From positions 1 through 64,000 of the forward strand of contig JAKCPI010028181.1 in the NCBI GenBank assembly GCA_023213315.1: a stretch of DNA of 64,000 nt. The letters are read 5' to 3'. Below, one piece after another: positions 1 through 13,070 of this stretch. How positions within the stretch are numbered: position 1 is the stretch's first letter; each line of letters starts with the position of its first letter. Below the pieces are notes generated by a model. The model ran no database searches and had not been told where the DNA came from. It was given only the letters and a program-made list of their open reading frames with translations. This DNA comes from Euborellia annulipes (taxonomy: Eukaryota > Arthropoda > Insecta > Dermaptera > Anisolabididae). The translations under genes and the position numbers were made by a program.

Positions 1-97
1 ATACATAATGACCAATAACAGGTATGATTTTCATTCTGTAAAACTTTTAAAAAATGATTGTTAAACTATATTTGTAAAAGAAAATGTTTCGTTGTTT

Positions 98-141
98 ATA
101 GCTCCGAAGATGGCTTTGACCAAAGCCGAAACGTCAGCTGT
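98..141 (+). mobile_element. Hammerhead-like motif in a Penelope-like remnant
   Basis: The order is agctccgaagatggcttt, then ccaaagccgaaacgtcagct. The GGCTTT/AAAGCC stem II is perfect, and atagct pairs with agctgt as a 6-bp stem I. The core has CCGA instead of CTGA, so it is probably inactive. Downstream ttcttctttcattcctgata (about 184-203) also occurs in the insert at 14893-15401. Confidence 0.5.
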
Positions 142-1950
142 TAAAATATAGGTACTTTTAAAGAAAAAATTTTGGCTGCGTTTTCTTCTTTCATTCCTGA
201 TATCTTAAAAGTAGCTTTTCTCCTTCAGATGCATTAAAAAAAGATGATTTATTTATTTTAAAAATATTAGTTTGATTGACTAAGTTCAAGGCTGCACTCT
301 CAAGCACATCAGGCCCTTGTGGCGCCGACTGTACTAGGTCCCATTGTATGAAAATTTCTCTAAATTACATTGGATACCAATTAATTTAGAAAAATGCAGT
401 CGGGGTCTAAATAACCTCAGAAAACAATTTTAAATAAATTAAAATTAGAAATTTTCAATAACACTTTAAGAAAATTGGTCACGATGTGTTGAGTTATCGC
501 TAATATTTTCTTGATCTTTGTCGTTGGCCTTACTTTACATGTGGGAAAAACTAAGTCTCTCTATGAATTTATTTCTGTTTCGGACACTTCTATATTTTTC
601 TTTTAAAGTTTCTAGCAAAATTTGAACATGAGTAGTTAGTTGTTTTGTTGTTTAGAAAGTTTCCTTCAGATCCAACAATTTTGAACTCCTTGTTATTATA
701 TATCTTGTTATCAAGGTTATCGAGATTTTTACACACAAACTTTATCATAAATCCTGGCTAATATTAGTCTTTTAAAGAGAGCTTCCAAATTTATTTTTTA
801 TTTAATCGTCTTCAATTTCTTTAAAGAAAGGGAGTGACACTCTATTTTTCTTAATAAATTTTCTCTATAAAAGGATTAGATCTAAATAAATTGATTTACA
901 CTTCTATCTGAATTTTTCACTAGATTGAGAATCGTCTTTTTTAAAAATTTTTTTACCTCTGGTGTCTAGAGAGATTTTTAGTTAATTTTATTTCTTCATA
1001 GATATAAACTTAATTTTTTATTTAAGGTGTCTTTTAGATCCCGTTCTTATTTCTTACAATTGATTGGTATTCAATTCATTTGAAATTGTCGCATGATGGG
1101 ATGCAGACCCCAAATCTTTAGTACAAAAAACAAGAACTTTTCCACTGTGCTTACGACATAGTAATTTTACGTTTATTTCAAATACAATTGTATTTAATTG
1201 GTTCCGTATTAGTCCCATTTTAAAATGTGATACGTTTAACTTTTGAATCTTTGAATTTTTTTTTGTCGCAAATTAATTTTGGGAATAGAGAGAAATTTAC
1301 TTAATTTATTGGACTTTTATGAATTATTATTCACTCTTGAGAATAAAAAAATCCATTGATTATTTGCCTATCTTCCAACAAGTAATAATTAAATAAGTTA
1401 TTTATTATAATAAGAATAGACTTTAATGCTAATCGAACATTTTCAACCCTTCTCTTTTAAAACATAGATCAAATTTTTATAACTCCATCTCATTCTTGTT
1501 TGGCCATTCCAAATATTCTCATTTCAAATAGAATATGTGAATAATATTTATTCAAGAAGTTAACTTAATTCGTCTTTTATTTATTCAAAAGAAAAAAAAA
1601 AATTCATTGAAAGAAAGCATCTTTCTAAAATAAATATTTACAAAAAAAATTACCCCCATCCTGTAGAAAAAAACCCTTCTTGGACACATGTCTCAAATAT
1701 TATTCTTTCCTCTTTTTGAAATTTAATAAAATAGAAATTTAAAAAATATTCAATTAACTTTAATTAAAAAATAATATCAAACTAAATTTTGTATTTTGTT
1801 ATTTTGGATGTTTACAATTCGGTATTCACCAATATTGATGTATAAAACGAAAAATTAATAAAACTGTTTTCAAATCAATTCCCCAATAATGCCAATTGTA
1901 AAACATTATTTTTGTAATTATTTTTTTTATAATTAACGTTCTGTCGTTTT

Positions 1951-2268
1951 TATTTTCTCTTACTTACATATTAATAGAATAGCCTATATATACCGGTATA
2001 TAGGCCTACAGTTTATATGAGAAAGTATTGAATTCATATAAAAAATTCGATATCGAAATTTTGATGAAAATACACGTTTTGAGGACCTCTGAGTCCAAAA
2101 GAGTGAGTGGGTCTCGCAAAATGTACTATCTGTCTGTGTGTTTGTGAACAGAATATCTCAAGAACGAAACGAGTCTGGAGATTGAAATTTGGTATTTAAG
2201 TTAGCTACCCTCCTGGCACGTATCCCGAAACTTTAAAATAAAACCAGCCAAAAAGTACTAGTAGGAGA
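1951..2268 (+). mobile_element. PE650 repeat, left-end fragment
   Basis: It contains the palindromic left end, attcgatatcgaaattttga, acacgttttgaggacctctg, the gtctgtgtgt block, aagaacgaaacgag, ctggcacgt and aagtactagta, then stops; the right half is missing. Confidence 0.75.
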
Positions 2269-3854
2269 GATTTTCGATTATTATCATACAAGAGATATTA
2301 AATAAATTACGAATTCCGAGCTGACAGCAACACAACGAATTTTTTTTTATATTAATAAAAAATTAATCAAATTTATCATTTATTTTTTGAATAAAATCTC
2401 TTTAGGATTAAAAAAAAAATATTTATATTAATAAAATGTAATAAGCCAACGCGAGAGAGAAGCTTACCGGTCAGAAAATCTGTATTATATTTTGTTTTTA
2501 ACCATTAATAATTATTAATGATTACAGAACATATTTTATGTTTGTGACTGTTGGTTTTTCTAAATATTGTATATTTTGTGGCTTTGTCTAAAAACACCAT
2601 AAGCCAAATAAATGCGGTTTTATACCATCAGTGAAGTTAGTTATTCAAACAATTGCTGGGGGAAAAAAATTAAATTAATTACACTAGTTATTTATACTAT
2701 TTATCATTATTTATTTTACTATTTTTTCTAATATTATCTTAGAATTTGAATGAATTTTCATTTCAAATTATTGTCTAAAATTGAAGTTAATTTATCTATT
2801 CATCTTTTACTTATTTAATCTTATTGCTTTTACGATAGGCCTCCGATTTAAAAGTTTATTGTATTTTATATACTATCTGTTTCAGTCAAAAGTATAACTA
2901 GTAAGCCTACACTAGAGTTCTGATTCAGTCCTTCGTAAAGAGCTTAGAGGGGTGATTAGAGAGTTGATGTTAATTTATTTATTTTAAATTATTTTAACTA
3001 GTCAGAGCTTTGTCGGATATAATTCTAATATGCTGACCCCAAAATAGTGAATTAAGCCAAAGTAAGAGGAGTCCTATATAAATAATTGACAAAATAAAAC
3101 AAGTTGATAAATATCTTCTATGTACTTTTTCAAGCTTTTTATTAATTTAAATAGATATAAATTATTATCATTTATAAAACAAGGCATTAAATTATAAAAA
3201 ATTAAACTTAAATAAATCATTTTATAGAAACATAAATATTTATTATAAATGAACAGAGCAGGGAGATTATAATAAATCTTGTCCATGGATTCCAAATATT
3301 GCCATTAATATAGAGAAATTAGTGTGTGTGTGGATGTGTGCGAGTGAATATTTTATAAAAGTTAAACTTGGTGTTTTTGCTGATCGGGCACTCATCCAAA
3401 ATGAAGTTTGCTACATTCGAAGCCCTTTTGCAAATGGCGCCAATTAGCTCCCCTCTCTCTCTCTCTCGCCCCTCCTCTCTAATGGCTCCCTTTTAAGGTT
3501 CTCATTGAACAATATAAATTATACAACTTTAGTATTTTATTTACATATAAATGTCTTTGCGAGGGAGAAAGGTGCTTTATATATTTCACATCGTCGCTCA
3601 TAATTATTTTCATATAATTTACATTAATTTTTTTTTTTTTTTAATTAAAAAAAGCTTCATTATTATCATAGAATAATTTTATAATTTATTTTGTCTAAAT
3701 ATTTCCATTAAATATTGTAAAATTATGCTTAGATTTTAGTATTAAATTTAAACAAGAAATTGAGGTTAAAATTTATTTCACTTATGATAACAAAATGCCA
3801 TCATTGCTTTTATTACAGTATATTAATATTTCTGCATTCTAATATTTTGGTAAA

Positions 3855-3950
3855 TCAGAGCCCGAAAAGGGTATCGCCCACGGATCTGCCGACTTGTAGT
3901 CAGTATGCCCAACCACTAGACCACAGCTATTCGGCTATTTGAATTCAAAC
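3855..3950 (-). mobile_element. tRNA-derived SINE head
   Basis: On the minus strand: tgtggtctagtggttgggca (A box) and caagtcggcagatccgtggg (degenerate B box), then gatacccttttcgggctc. A related piece (tttgaattcaaatagccgaa, gctgtggtcaagtagtaggt) lies inverted at 3979-4032, so two copies may be head to head. Confidence 0.6.
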
Positions 3951-5164
3951 AGACTGCTATTTTTGTGTTTTCTCATATTGTTTGAATTCAAATAGCCGAA
4001 TGCGGTGCTGTGGTCAAGTAGTAGGTCCTTCCATTGCATTAAAAAATAATATCTGCAAAATTTGATCTCATTTGTGAATACGTGGCACATTCTAACTATG
4101 AGAATTTTCAAAATTTTCTTAAAACTCACTTTGGTTTCGTCCACAATGTTCCAGCATTTGAATGTAACATCTCGAAAAGGTCATTCAAATTATCTTTAAA
4201 TTCTTGTTCGTCCTTGGGCCATAGCACAAAATGGTAGAGAAACTGCCTTTTGTGTAAGGGGTCTAAATAATATCCCTTGGGCAAATTAAGATAGAATAAC
4301 GATAAAAAAAGAAATATGAACAGATTTATCCTGAGGAACTTTGTCAGATGATACAATTTAATCTTTCTCAACAAATTCAGTTTAGTCAAATCCGAATGAC
4401 GTATTCATTGACTATTAATATTTTATTCAAATGAATAGATATCGAAAAACAAAGAGAAAAAATCTGAAATTAGTGGCCCTTTCTAAAAATAAACATATAG
4501 AAAAGCTCTGTAATTAAGACCGAAACGAATATCTTTGAAAGCCACTTCTGATTTATTTTCCAAATCTAATTTATTATTTATTTGTTGTGTAAAAAATTTT
4601 TTTCCCTCTAATTATTAAAGTGGTAATTTAATGCATTTTATTTAAATCAGAATAGTAAAAGCGAATTTTACAGTAAAAAAATGTTTCTGCTAGTAAATAT
4701 TTATCTTAGTTTGTTTATTCTTCATTTCACATTAAAAGATAAGCAAGGGAAAAGTCCATACTTATGCAAAATTATTATCGCCATTATTTTGTTAATATAC
4801 TGCGATATAATAGGAGAATTTATTATTTTTTTGTAAATAAAAGTTTACACAATGAATGATTCAGTTCAAAGTGTTTTTTTTCCTCGTCTCTCTCTCTCAA
4901 GCCAAACTTTCCCACGAAGTTATATTCAAGTCCATTTAATAAGAGAAGACAGCTCGATTGGGGAATAAAGTTGAAATATTAATCTCAAATGTTGTCATCT
5001 TGAGATTAATTTTTCATAAAATTCATTTATTTTCTCATAATAAACTCCTGGTTTTTTTTTTTTTCTATTTTGGAACATTTTACTAGTATAACTATTTATT
5101 TATTCAGCGTGCTTTTGAGAAACACATGGATCAATTAATTACATCATTTTTTTGACTTTTATAT

Positions 5165-5400
5165 AAAAAATCTGGTGTGCTGGTCGCACAGCACACCAGA
5201 TTTTTTGTGTCGACATATACTGTATTTATTTCCGTTCTTGAGATATTTTGTTCACAGACAGACCATGTCGCGAAAACTTTTTTGGATTCAGGGGACCTCA
5301 AAACGTGTATATCCATCAAAACCTCGACATCGAATTTTTGACATGAATCCAATACTTTCTCTCTATATATTAACATATATAGAGGTAAGAGAAAGTAAAA
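5165..5400 (-). mobile_element. PE650 repeat, internally deleted miniature
   Basis: The right-end hairpin is shortened to a compact palindrome (aaaaaatctggtgtgctgg facing cagcacaccagatttttt). It is joined directly to the left half (tcacagacagaccatgtcgc, cctcaaaacgtgtatatcc, ctttctctctatatattaac). About 400 bp of the body is missing. Confidence 0.8.
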
Positions 5401-6016
5401 AATTCATTTTCAAATGGATAAAAATGATCGTTTATTTTATTTATTGCCTTTAATTTTTCTACAAAATTACATTTACATATTAATTTTATATCTACTCAAT
5501 TTAACTTCAGAACTCTAATCAAAATAATATTATAATTTCAAAGAACGTCAATAATTCTGGTAATTAAGTTGAAATTCTCTGGAAATTTACTACAAAATTT
5601 ATAATTCAAAATGATGAATCCCAACAGCCAATTGGTTATCTAAATTTTCGAGAGATTTTAGAGGATTTCAAGGATCATAAAGCTTTTGCTTATAGCTTTA
5701 AGTTTTAAAAGCGTGAATGAATTTGGCCAGATGGTAATTTCATTCTCGTAAACACCGTCGGAAATGGGCCTAACCAAATGAACACTTATGTTATATTTTA
5801 ATATTTATTATAATGATCTTTAGGGAGGAGGAAGTATATAATCAAAGTCAGCAACAAGTAAATTGTGTAAATGGGAATCAAAAGAAAATAACACGAAAAT
5901 AGGGGAGCTTAATATGAAAAGGATTAAGAATAATAATCAAGGATAAAGGAGCCCCCGGAAACAAGAGGGTTGAATGACCGGGAAAGTCATCCCTAATAAT
6001 TAATTAATATTATCAG

Positions 6017-6070
6017 TGACGGATTTAGGGCTTCGGGGCCTCGGGGGACTACATTGTCACGAAAAAAATT
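6017..6070. mobile_element. Possible hAT-like end fragment
   Basis: cagtgacggatttagggctt followed by cggggcctcgggggac resembles the CAGTGGCGGATxTAGGG end of hAT elements. No matching right end nearby. The same may hold for cgcggctacgcctatg at 13444-13459. Confidence 0.3.
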
Positions 6071-6403
6071 TGGAGACTAGAGTGAAAATTATCACAAAAT
6101 ATAAGCATTATTATAATATAATATAATCCAACTTTTTTTATTTAAATTTTACAGTTTTATTTAGAAACAATTTTCCTGTATTTTTTGACTCTTGAGTATA
6201 TTTCCATTTTTAAAATTATTGTTCCAAGGGGTTTTGATACATATACATATCTCGCTGTTTATTTATTTTTATTTTTTTGAAATAATTTTATTATTATTAC
6301 TTATTATTATTAATTATTGCTATTTCTTATCCCTGTAACTGGAGGACGTTATGTCCCTAGAATAAGCTTATAAATATACGACTTGGTTGATTTTTGCATA
6401 AAG

Positions 6404-6470
6404 CTGGGTTCGAACTCGACTCTAATTTTACCTCGATTTACCAAGCGCCAGCTTATCCTATAAGCCTAGT
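6404..6470 (-). mobile_element. tRNA-like SINE head
   Basis: On the minus strand: ggataagctggcgcttggta (A-box region) and gtcgagttcgaacccagc (B box GGTTCGAAxCC-like). A tail resembling other SINEs (tggaggacgttatgtcc) lies at 6340-6358. Confidence 0.55.
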
Positions 6471-7002
6471 TAGTCCCCTCATTTCATTCATTAATAAAAT
6501 TTAATTAAAATTTCCAAGCTGCTAATTTTTTTTTTTTTTGCTTACGATTCTTTAACTTATCTTAAAAAAATTATGGGTAAATGTTTTATATATACAGAAT
6601 ATAGAAATTAATCGACGTAAAGGTTAAAAAAAAAAAGTTGAAAGTTTTTCGAAAAGTTTTCAAATTAATCTTCTCTTTTAAATAAAATATATATATATAT
6701 ATAAAAAAAAAATAAATAAAAAAATCCATTAGTAAACATGAGATAAAATTTATCATCTCTCTAAATAAGATTTCCGGGAAAAAAAATTTTGTAAAATCCT
6801 TTTATAAGTTGATCTTGTTGATGTTGACTTTTTTTTTTTAGATTTTCCTTTTGTTAACAAACTTTATCCAGACCAAATAAAAAATACTATTATAGTTCAT
6901 ACATAGGGTAGATTGCAATAGAACTGTAAAAATATTATATATTCATGTATGTTTAAAATATTTAAAAAATATTTCTTTATTTATACATGCGAAAATACTG
7001 TA

Positions 7003-7213
7003 CAGTGAGGGACAATATTAAGTCCCGCCCATGTGTTTTCTACATGTGATTATTTCATTGTTTAAAAAAAAAAAATTATATATTTTTTAATGAAAACTTT
7101 CATGGTTCAAAACTAGAAAATTTCCAATTAAGATTTTCATTTTCTTTTATAAAAACAATGCAATAATCACAAGTAGAAAACGCATGGGTGGAACTTAATA
7201 TTGACCCCTACTG
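7003..7213. mobile_element. MITE with about 60-bp terminal inverted repeats, mariner-like ends
   Basis: cagtgagggacaatattaag...cgcccatg at the left mirrors catgggtgg...cttaatattgacccctactg at the right. The left flank ends in TA. CAGTGxGGG-type ends suggest Tc1/mariner mobilisation. Confidence 0.8.
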
Positions 7214-7318
7214 TTCATTTATTAATTTTACTTTTACGCCAACACATGGGGACAGCTTTTTAATTTTGGCTGCTCCTGTTAATCTTCCTTTGAAAAATAT
7301 TCTAATTTAAATTTTCTT

Positions 7319-7425
7319 TGACTAATGAGATGAAGAGGATGCAGCCAATAATAAATTAAAAGCATCTAGTGTTAACAAACAATTTTTATTTATTATTGGC
7401 TGCATCCTCTTCATCTCATTAGTCA
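7319..7425. repeat. Perfect 40-bp hairpin
   Basis: tgactaatgagatgaagagg...cagccaataataaat and its exact complement are separated by about 25 nt. It is probably a miniature foldback element; the arms are almost identical, so it is young. Confidence 0.85.
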
Positions 7426-7539
7426 GTTTATATAACAGCCACAATTCGTTATATACTTATATTTTCTTTGGTCGGGAGGGCAGGTTTCGAGTCAACTTTT
7501 CGCCTGCCCTACAAACTTATATATTATACAAGGGGTAAA

Positions 7540-7735
7540 ACCCGCTGAAGGCCAGCCACTTGCCCACTCGCCAGTGGGCTAAGCCCTTTGGACCCCCTTG
7601 CTTGACTTTGGCGAGCAATCGCAAACTTTTAAAGTTTCAAATTTCCCTCTCTGACTTAAATTTTAAATTTCCCTCTTCCGCTCCACGCCATTCAGCGAGA
7701 GAACAGGCACATACACACAAATTGAAGGAAGTCAG
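7540..7735 (+). repeat. Dispersed repeat shared with 32560-32700
   Basis: gggctaagccctttggaccc...ccttgcttg and ttccctctctgac are mirrored at 32560-32700 (cagagaggaaaattt...agcaagggggccc...gggcgggctttgcc) in inverse orientation. It could be a SINE relative; no clear boxes. Confidence 0.45.
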
Positions 7736-8049
7736 TCGCTAGCGCTTTATATGTATGATGATAGGCAAGAGTTTGACTAAATCAACCAGGAATGTCTCCT
7801 TCATTTTGTTCACTTATTTTACATCTTTCTTTTTACTCTCTTTTACAACATCTGAAACCATATATTAATAGTAATCATTGATATATTTTTAAAATTAATA
7901 TAAATAATATCCGCCCTTTCTCTTTTGTTTCTTTTTTTTTTTAGAATTCTTTCATTTTTTAATAATAAAAATTTGAAAAATTTCACTGTATATGGTTTCT
8001 CAATAAATCAGTCCACTTTGGTTTTAATTAACTTGACTTTTAATTAGGC

Positions 8050-8225
8050 AAATGTCAGAAGGGTTCTTCGTACGTCCCTCTGTCCATTTATCGATTGTCA
8101 TCGTTTGCGAATATCAAATCCCTCAGTAAAGCCATTTTGAACCAATTCATTCGTGAATCCGAAATCGAAATGAACAATTTCGCCAATCGAATCAACGAAA
8201 GGTGAAAATGATTAAACGAAGAGAG
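8050..8225. other. Unique-looking higher-complexity segment
   Basis: About 175 bp of non-repetitive sequence is rich in cgaat/tcgat words (tccatttatcgattgtcatc, gccaatcgaatcaacgaaag). There is no coding frame of note and no terminal repeats. It is a candidate conserved noncoding element only. Confidence 0.2.
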
Positions 8226-8657
8226 AGGGAAAAGAAATTTTTTTTTTCATTTTAGTAGAGATGTTTCTGGCTCAATAATTTTTTTTTTTGCTTGTTCATT
8301 GAATAATAAATTTTCATTCAATCAAGATATTTGATTAATTTCGTTCTTTCAAGTCCACTTGTTTAGATTTTATTTATTAAGTGGAATTAATGGTTTGTCT
8401 CTTCCGCTATCGTGTTTATTTATTCTATTTTAATTCGACGTTTAAGCATAATAAACAAATATTTGTATTCAAAATATTTTCCAAAACACATTTATTTGTC
8501 AATGCAAATTATGTACTTAATATAAAAAAATGATCAACATGAGTGTTGTTGGTGAGAAGAACGCAAAATATTTACTTACACTACATCCACTGGTTTAAAA
8601 TGATCTACATTTTAATAAAAGACTATGTTTCGGATGTACTTGATCTATTTGTAACAA

Positions 8658-8697
8658 TTATAACGTTTCGATCATTCAAAGGCTTTCCTCAGAATGT
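8658..8697 (-). mobile_element. Hammerhead-like motif remnant
   Basis: On the minus strand: ttctgaggaaagcc, a weak stem, then gatcgaaacgtta. CTGAGGA and GAAAC are conserved; no partner arm is seen nearby. Confidence 0.4.
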
Positions 8698-8798
8698 TAT
8701 CTCTGTGACAATTCCATCACTGATTCCGATTCCCTAGTTCTTCATCATATATAGGATGAAATATTCGATTCATCAGAATCGATGTATTTTATATATAG

Positions 8799-9455
8799 AA
8801 ATCTAGTGTGACTGGTCGCACAGTCAACTTTCTCTTACCTTCGGTAATCGAAAGTTGTGTTCTGTGCTTGTAACATCAGATTTTTTAGTGTCGATATAGG
8901 CCTATATTTAGTTTCCGCTGATATATTAGAATTCAAGAAATACAATTATAAACATGAGAGAATATTTATATTTTGTTACCATGGCAATTAATTCTATCTT
9001 TCCTATGAAGTACAAGACTAAAGTGGTCTTCATAGGATTTCAATGGAAAATTGAGAATATACATTTTAAAGAGTATCTAAAAAATAATTGATTTTTTTGA
9101 ATTTTAATCAAAATCGTTAAAGCGAATGTTGAAAAAAATCGAAAAAAAAAAAAAAAAAAAAACTGAAAAACTACACCAGTAAAGTAGTAGTAATTTTTGG
9201 TCGATTTTGATTAAAAGCCTATTTTCACGCCCCAGGAGGGCGTTTAACTTAAATATAAAATTGCAACCCCATAGCTCAATTCCTTCGTGCTTAAAAGTGA
9301 ACACAGACAGACAGACCATGTCGCAGAAACCACTTTTTTGGATTCAGGGGACCTCAAAACGTGTATTTTCATCAAAATCCCGAATCGAATATTTGCCAAT
9401 TTTTGACATGAATCCAATACTTTCTTTCTCTATATATTAACATATATGCCTATAG
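8799..9455 (-). mobile_element. PE650 repeat, near full length
   Basis: All blocks are present in minus orientation: right-end hairpin at 8799-8886, RFX-like site gttaccatggcaat at 8975-8988, a poly-A expansion at 9141-9161, cacagacagacagaccatgt at 9301-9320 and the palindromic left end at about 9418-9455. Confidence 0.85.
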
Positions 9456-10679
9456 AAAAAATTGAAATACAAGACAAACTTTAAACTGATTTTCCTCAAA
9501 AATAGATTTTTCATAACCAAAATTTTATTTATATCTTAGAAACAAAAAATGATAAAAAAAAAATTCTAAAAATACCGGCTTGCTCAGCAGGATGTGTTCT
9601 GTACAGAGAGCATAAAAACTCAATCTGACCGCGGTGAAGATTTGGAACCTTTTCATGTGGATGGTCACATTTATTTAATATATATAGAGATAGTATTGCA
9701 TTCATTTTATTTTAATTTCGGCTTGGAGAAAAGTGTCAACGATAAATTAAATAGACCACTTCATGTTAAGCTATCTCACAAAAATTGATGGATAATGTTA
9801 CTCAAATATTTTATTTTGAAAATTCTTCGAAGCTTTTATTAAAAATATTTGATTAATTTTGGTATTGCATTATTCAATTATAAAATTAAATTTCATCTTG
9901 TTATTTTTTATGGACATTAATCAAATTAGTTATTAAATTAAAAATGAATTGAAATCCCCTTGAAAATGCCTCATTTGATTGATTTAAAAATCAACAAATA
10001 TAACTTAATGAAATTAGTACGTACACCTAAAATGAATTGTAATAACGAGTGCCATCCATTTGAACTCTTTTAATTAATCCCCACATAATTTTCACCCTCC
10101 CACCCTTTCATTTTGGCTGTCATTGAATTTCTTCCTCTCGTTAACGGCTCCAATTAGCGAATTGCGTGATCGTTTCGAATTCATTATAAAAAAACAAATA
10201 CTTCTTAATCAATAAGGAATTTTTTTTTTATTCTCTCATTTTTTTTTTTACCCCAAGAGGTATTCTTAAAGTCACTGGTCGATTTCCATTTTGATTTCTT
10301 TATCGAATTTATCAGTCAACCATAAATTTTATATCTCCACGCCTCCTTCGAAAAGATTTAAATATAGAAAAAGAATTATTGTATTTTTACAATTTAATTA
10401 AATCTTTTTAAATTAGCTATCTAACAATTTCAACAGATTTATTAACTCTATACATTTCAATTGAAAAATAGAATAAAAAAAACTTAAAAAAAAAAAAATG
10501 CTTTTATTAAGAAATTGTCTATTCTTAGAGCCTCGGAATCCTTTCAAAGCGCCCCACGCTTTTATTTTAATTAATAAATATTCAACAATTTTAACAAGAA
10601 CAATTAAATTATTTTTCTTTTTTTAGTTCAATTTAAATAAAATAATTTTTTTTTTTAAGTTTTTTATTATAGATACAGT

Positions 10680-10930
10680 ATTCAAAAAAGTTATTGACCC
10701 ATAAATATCAAATTTCAAATTTCTAGCTTGTCGGGAAGTTTTTTGAAAATTGACTAATTCGCGTGAGGCTTCAAATAAAGCTCCACATTAGTTTGGCCTA
10801 TTTTGGCTCAATTAAAAATTATTAATTGTCATAAAAAATGACCCGTAAATATCAAATTTAAAAATAATATAGGTTATCGGGAAGTGTCTTAAAAAAAAAG
10901 ACTAAAAATTGGTGACTTTGAAAAGTAAGT
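10680..10930 (+). repeat. Degenerate tandem repeat, two units of about 150 bp
   Basis: gacccataaatatcaaattt...gcttgtcgggaag (from about 10696) is repeated as gacccgtaaatatcaaattt...ggttatcgggaag (from about 10839). Confidence 0.5.
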
Positions 10931-11555
10931 TAAATAAAGGCATTTAAAAAGAAGTCTGCAGCCAAAGGAAGTGCCACTATTTAAATAAAAACTCTTCTTT
11001 GAAGTTTTTGAAATTAATGTTTGTTGGTTTTGTTCAATAAAAAATTTTTAAATCTTATTTAAACCCTTAAATCAATACTCGATTTTTTTTGTATTTTAAA
11101 TAGAAAATTCAATAAATTATTTCTCAATTTTTCTTTTTTTTTTTTAAATAAAAAAAAGGATTCGTGTTTAACTTTTAACGGGTGCAATTCATCAAGAGAA
11201 AGTAAACAGGATGATTCATACATTTACCGAATTCTTCAAAAGGGAATTTTTTATTTGATATATCTTTGAATTTTTTATTGAAACTATTCAGGCATCTAAT
11301 TCAAATATTTTCCATAAAAAATTCTATTTACAATAAATAAAGAACATAGTATACACAGATTCCTTTGAAGCATTTCAAATTAATCCATGCTGGCGTAAAA
11401 TTATATAATTTGACATCAAGGGAGATCTTTGATGGAACATTTAGAAAAATAGACGGATGTATTTTCATTAATTGTATCAATTTAATCATTTACTCAAATG
11501 GAGAAACAACCAAAAAGCTAAACCTAGGAAAAGGCATAGAATTTAAAAAATTAAT

Positions 11556-12297
11556 AAAAAATTGGTGTTTCTGGTCGCACAGCACACAACTTTCTCTTAC
11601 CTCTGGGTTTTGTTCTCTGCTTTTCAAACCAGATTTTTGTGTCGAAGTATATTTAGTTTCTGACAGTATGGTACATTAGAATTCAAGATATAAAATTTAT
11701 AAACAAAAGTATAGTTTGGATGGAAAGTGGTGTAGGTTTTACATTTATATTTATAAGAAAAATTATTTAATATGCTTATATAATATAATATAATTTATAA
11801 TAGTGAAACCTCACATATATTAAATTAAATAATCTTTTGAAAAATTCAACCTTTCTCCTAACTTCCCTATTAAGTACATGAGTAAAGTGTGCTTCAAACA
11901 ATTTTGAAAGCTAAATTAGAATCTACATTTTAAAGACAATCTAAAAGATAATTGATTTTTGAATTTTAATCAAAATCTTTAAAGCGAGCTTTGAGAAAAT
12001 CGAAAAAACTGAAAAAAAGTACATCGGTAAAGTGCTAGTACTTTTTGTTCGATTTTATTGAACATTTTATTTTCACACCTCAGAAGGCTACCTTACTTAA
12101 ATATAAAATGTCAACATCGTAGCTCAATTACTTCATACTTTAAATTGATCACAGACAGATTGTAAGATTTTTTTTGGACTCAGAGACCACAAAACGTGTA
12201 TATCCATCAAAATCTCCACATCTAATTTTTGACATGAATCCAATATTATCTCTAAATATTTTTTTTAAACATATATATATGGAAGAAAAAGTAAAAA
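11556..12297 (-). mobile_element. PE650 repeat with internal AT-rich expansion
   Basis: The degenerate right hairpin (ctggtcgcacagcacacaac) is followed by the body, an extra AT-rich stretch at about 11700-11830, then the left part (gtgtatatccatcaaaatct, gacatgaatccaatattatc). Confidence 0.75.
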
Positions 12298-12301
12298 AAT
12301 T

Positions 12302-12480
12302 TTTTAACCCTTTTCGGCTACTGAGGCCATTTAGGTTATTTATTTATTTAAATATGATAATTTTAATGCAATAATATCAATGGCTATCGGGAGACGTTTT
12401 ACACGATTACTCGGGGTCACCTTTCCAGAGCCTTTGCCACGCTTGGCATCGTTTAACCGCAATGATTGTGGTTACTGTTG
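12302..12480 (-). mobile_element. SINE (12302-type)
   Basis: Plus-strand text aacccttttcggctactgag gccatttagg is the complement of the shared SINE tail. The head region cggggtcacctttccagagc, cacgcttggcatcg also occurs at 39000 and 55190. Confidence 0.7.
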
Positions 12481-12589
12481 CTCTTCTCCGTTGCCAGACC
12501 CCCCTCCCCCGTAAAAAATTTAATGTTGGATTTTTAAACAATGATTTTGTTTTTGTTGTTTAACAATCAATTTTAAATAATTGCTTTTT

Positions 12590-12795
12590 CATTGTTGAGA
12601 GAGCGGAGCGTCCGTAATCTCCCTCCCCTCCCTTTCTCAAACCCCCCTCCTCTGGCGCTTTCTCACCTACCCGGCTGCCCTCCCCCCTCCCTTCCCCGCC
12701 AAAGCCTGCTTAGCGTCGGTTCTCCTCAGACGAGTGGACGCCGTGCTGGCTGGACCATCAAACCCGTATTCCTCTTCCCGAACATTCTGGAAAAA
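12590..12795 (+). promoter_or_regulatory. CpG/GC-rich patch, possible promoter or 5' untranslated exon
   Basis: A roughly 200-bp island is C-rich and contains about ten CpG dinucleotides (for example gagcggagcgtccg and gacgccg) in surroundings that are mostly A/T. It ends in a possible donor (gaaaaaatg/gtaaat). It lies 8.3 kb before the first visible dipeptidase exon on the same strand, so it could be that gene's promoter and leader. The translated frame has no recognisable domain. It could instead be a GC-rich element remnant. Confidence 0.3.
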
Positions 12796-13070
12796 ATGGT
12801 AAATACTTAATTTTATTTATTTTTTTTGCATTATCTGTAAAATATAAGAGATTGTCATTGTTTTGAGCAATTTTGATATTAGCTGCTAGGCTGTATAAAT
12901 AACACATTTTTATTGGCTACTTCTTTTGACTCTCTCTCTCTCTCTCTTATCTATTTTAAACTGTTTATTTTTTATTAAAACAAATATTCTATACACTTTT
13001 ATTATTAAAAGTAAGACATTTTGATATGTTGAAAATAATATTTCAATTCATATGTTAAAATATTATCTCA

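Noticed and set aside
5175..5453. Recurring small frames with words like MSRK, FWIQGTSKR, FDMNPILS (also at 9207, 12174, 32080 and 39702)
   Set aside because: They recur because PE650 recurs. Some copies read one strand, some are broken, and no conserved start or selection on codons is visible.
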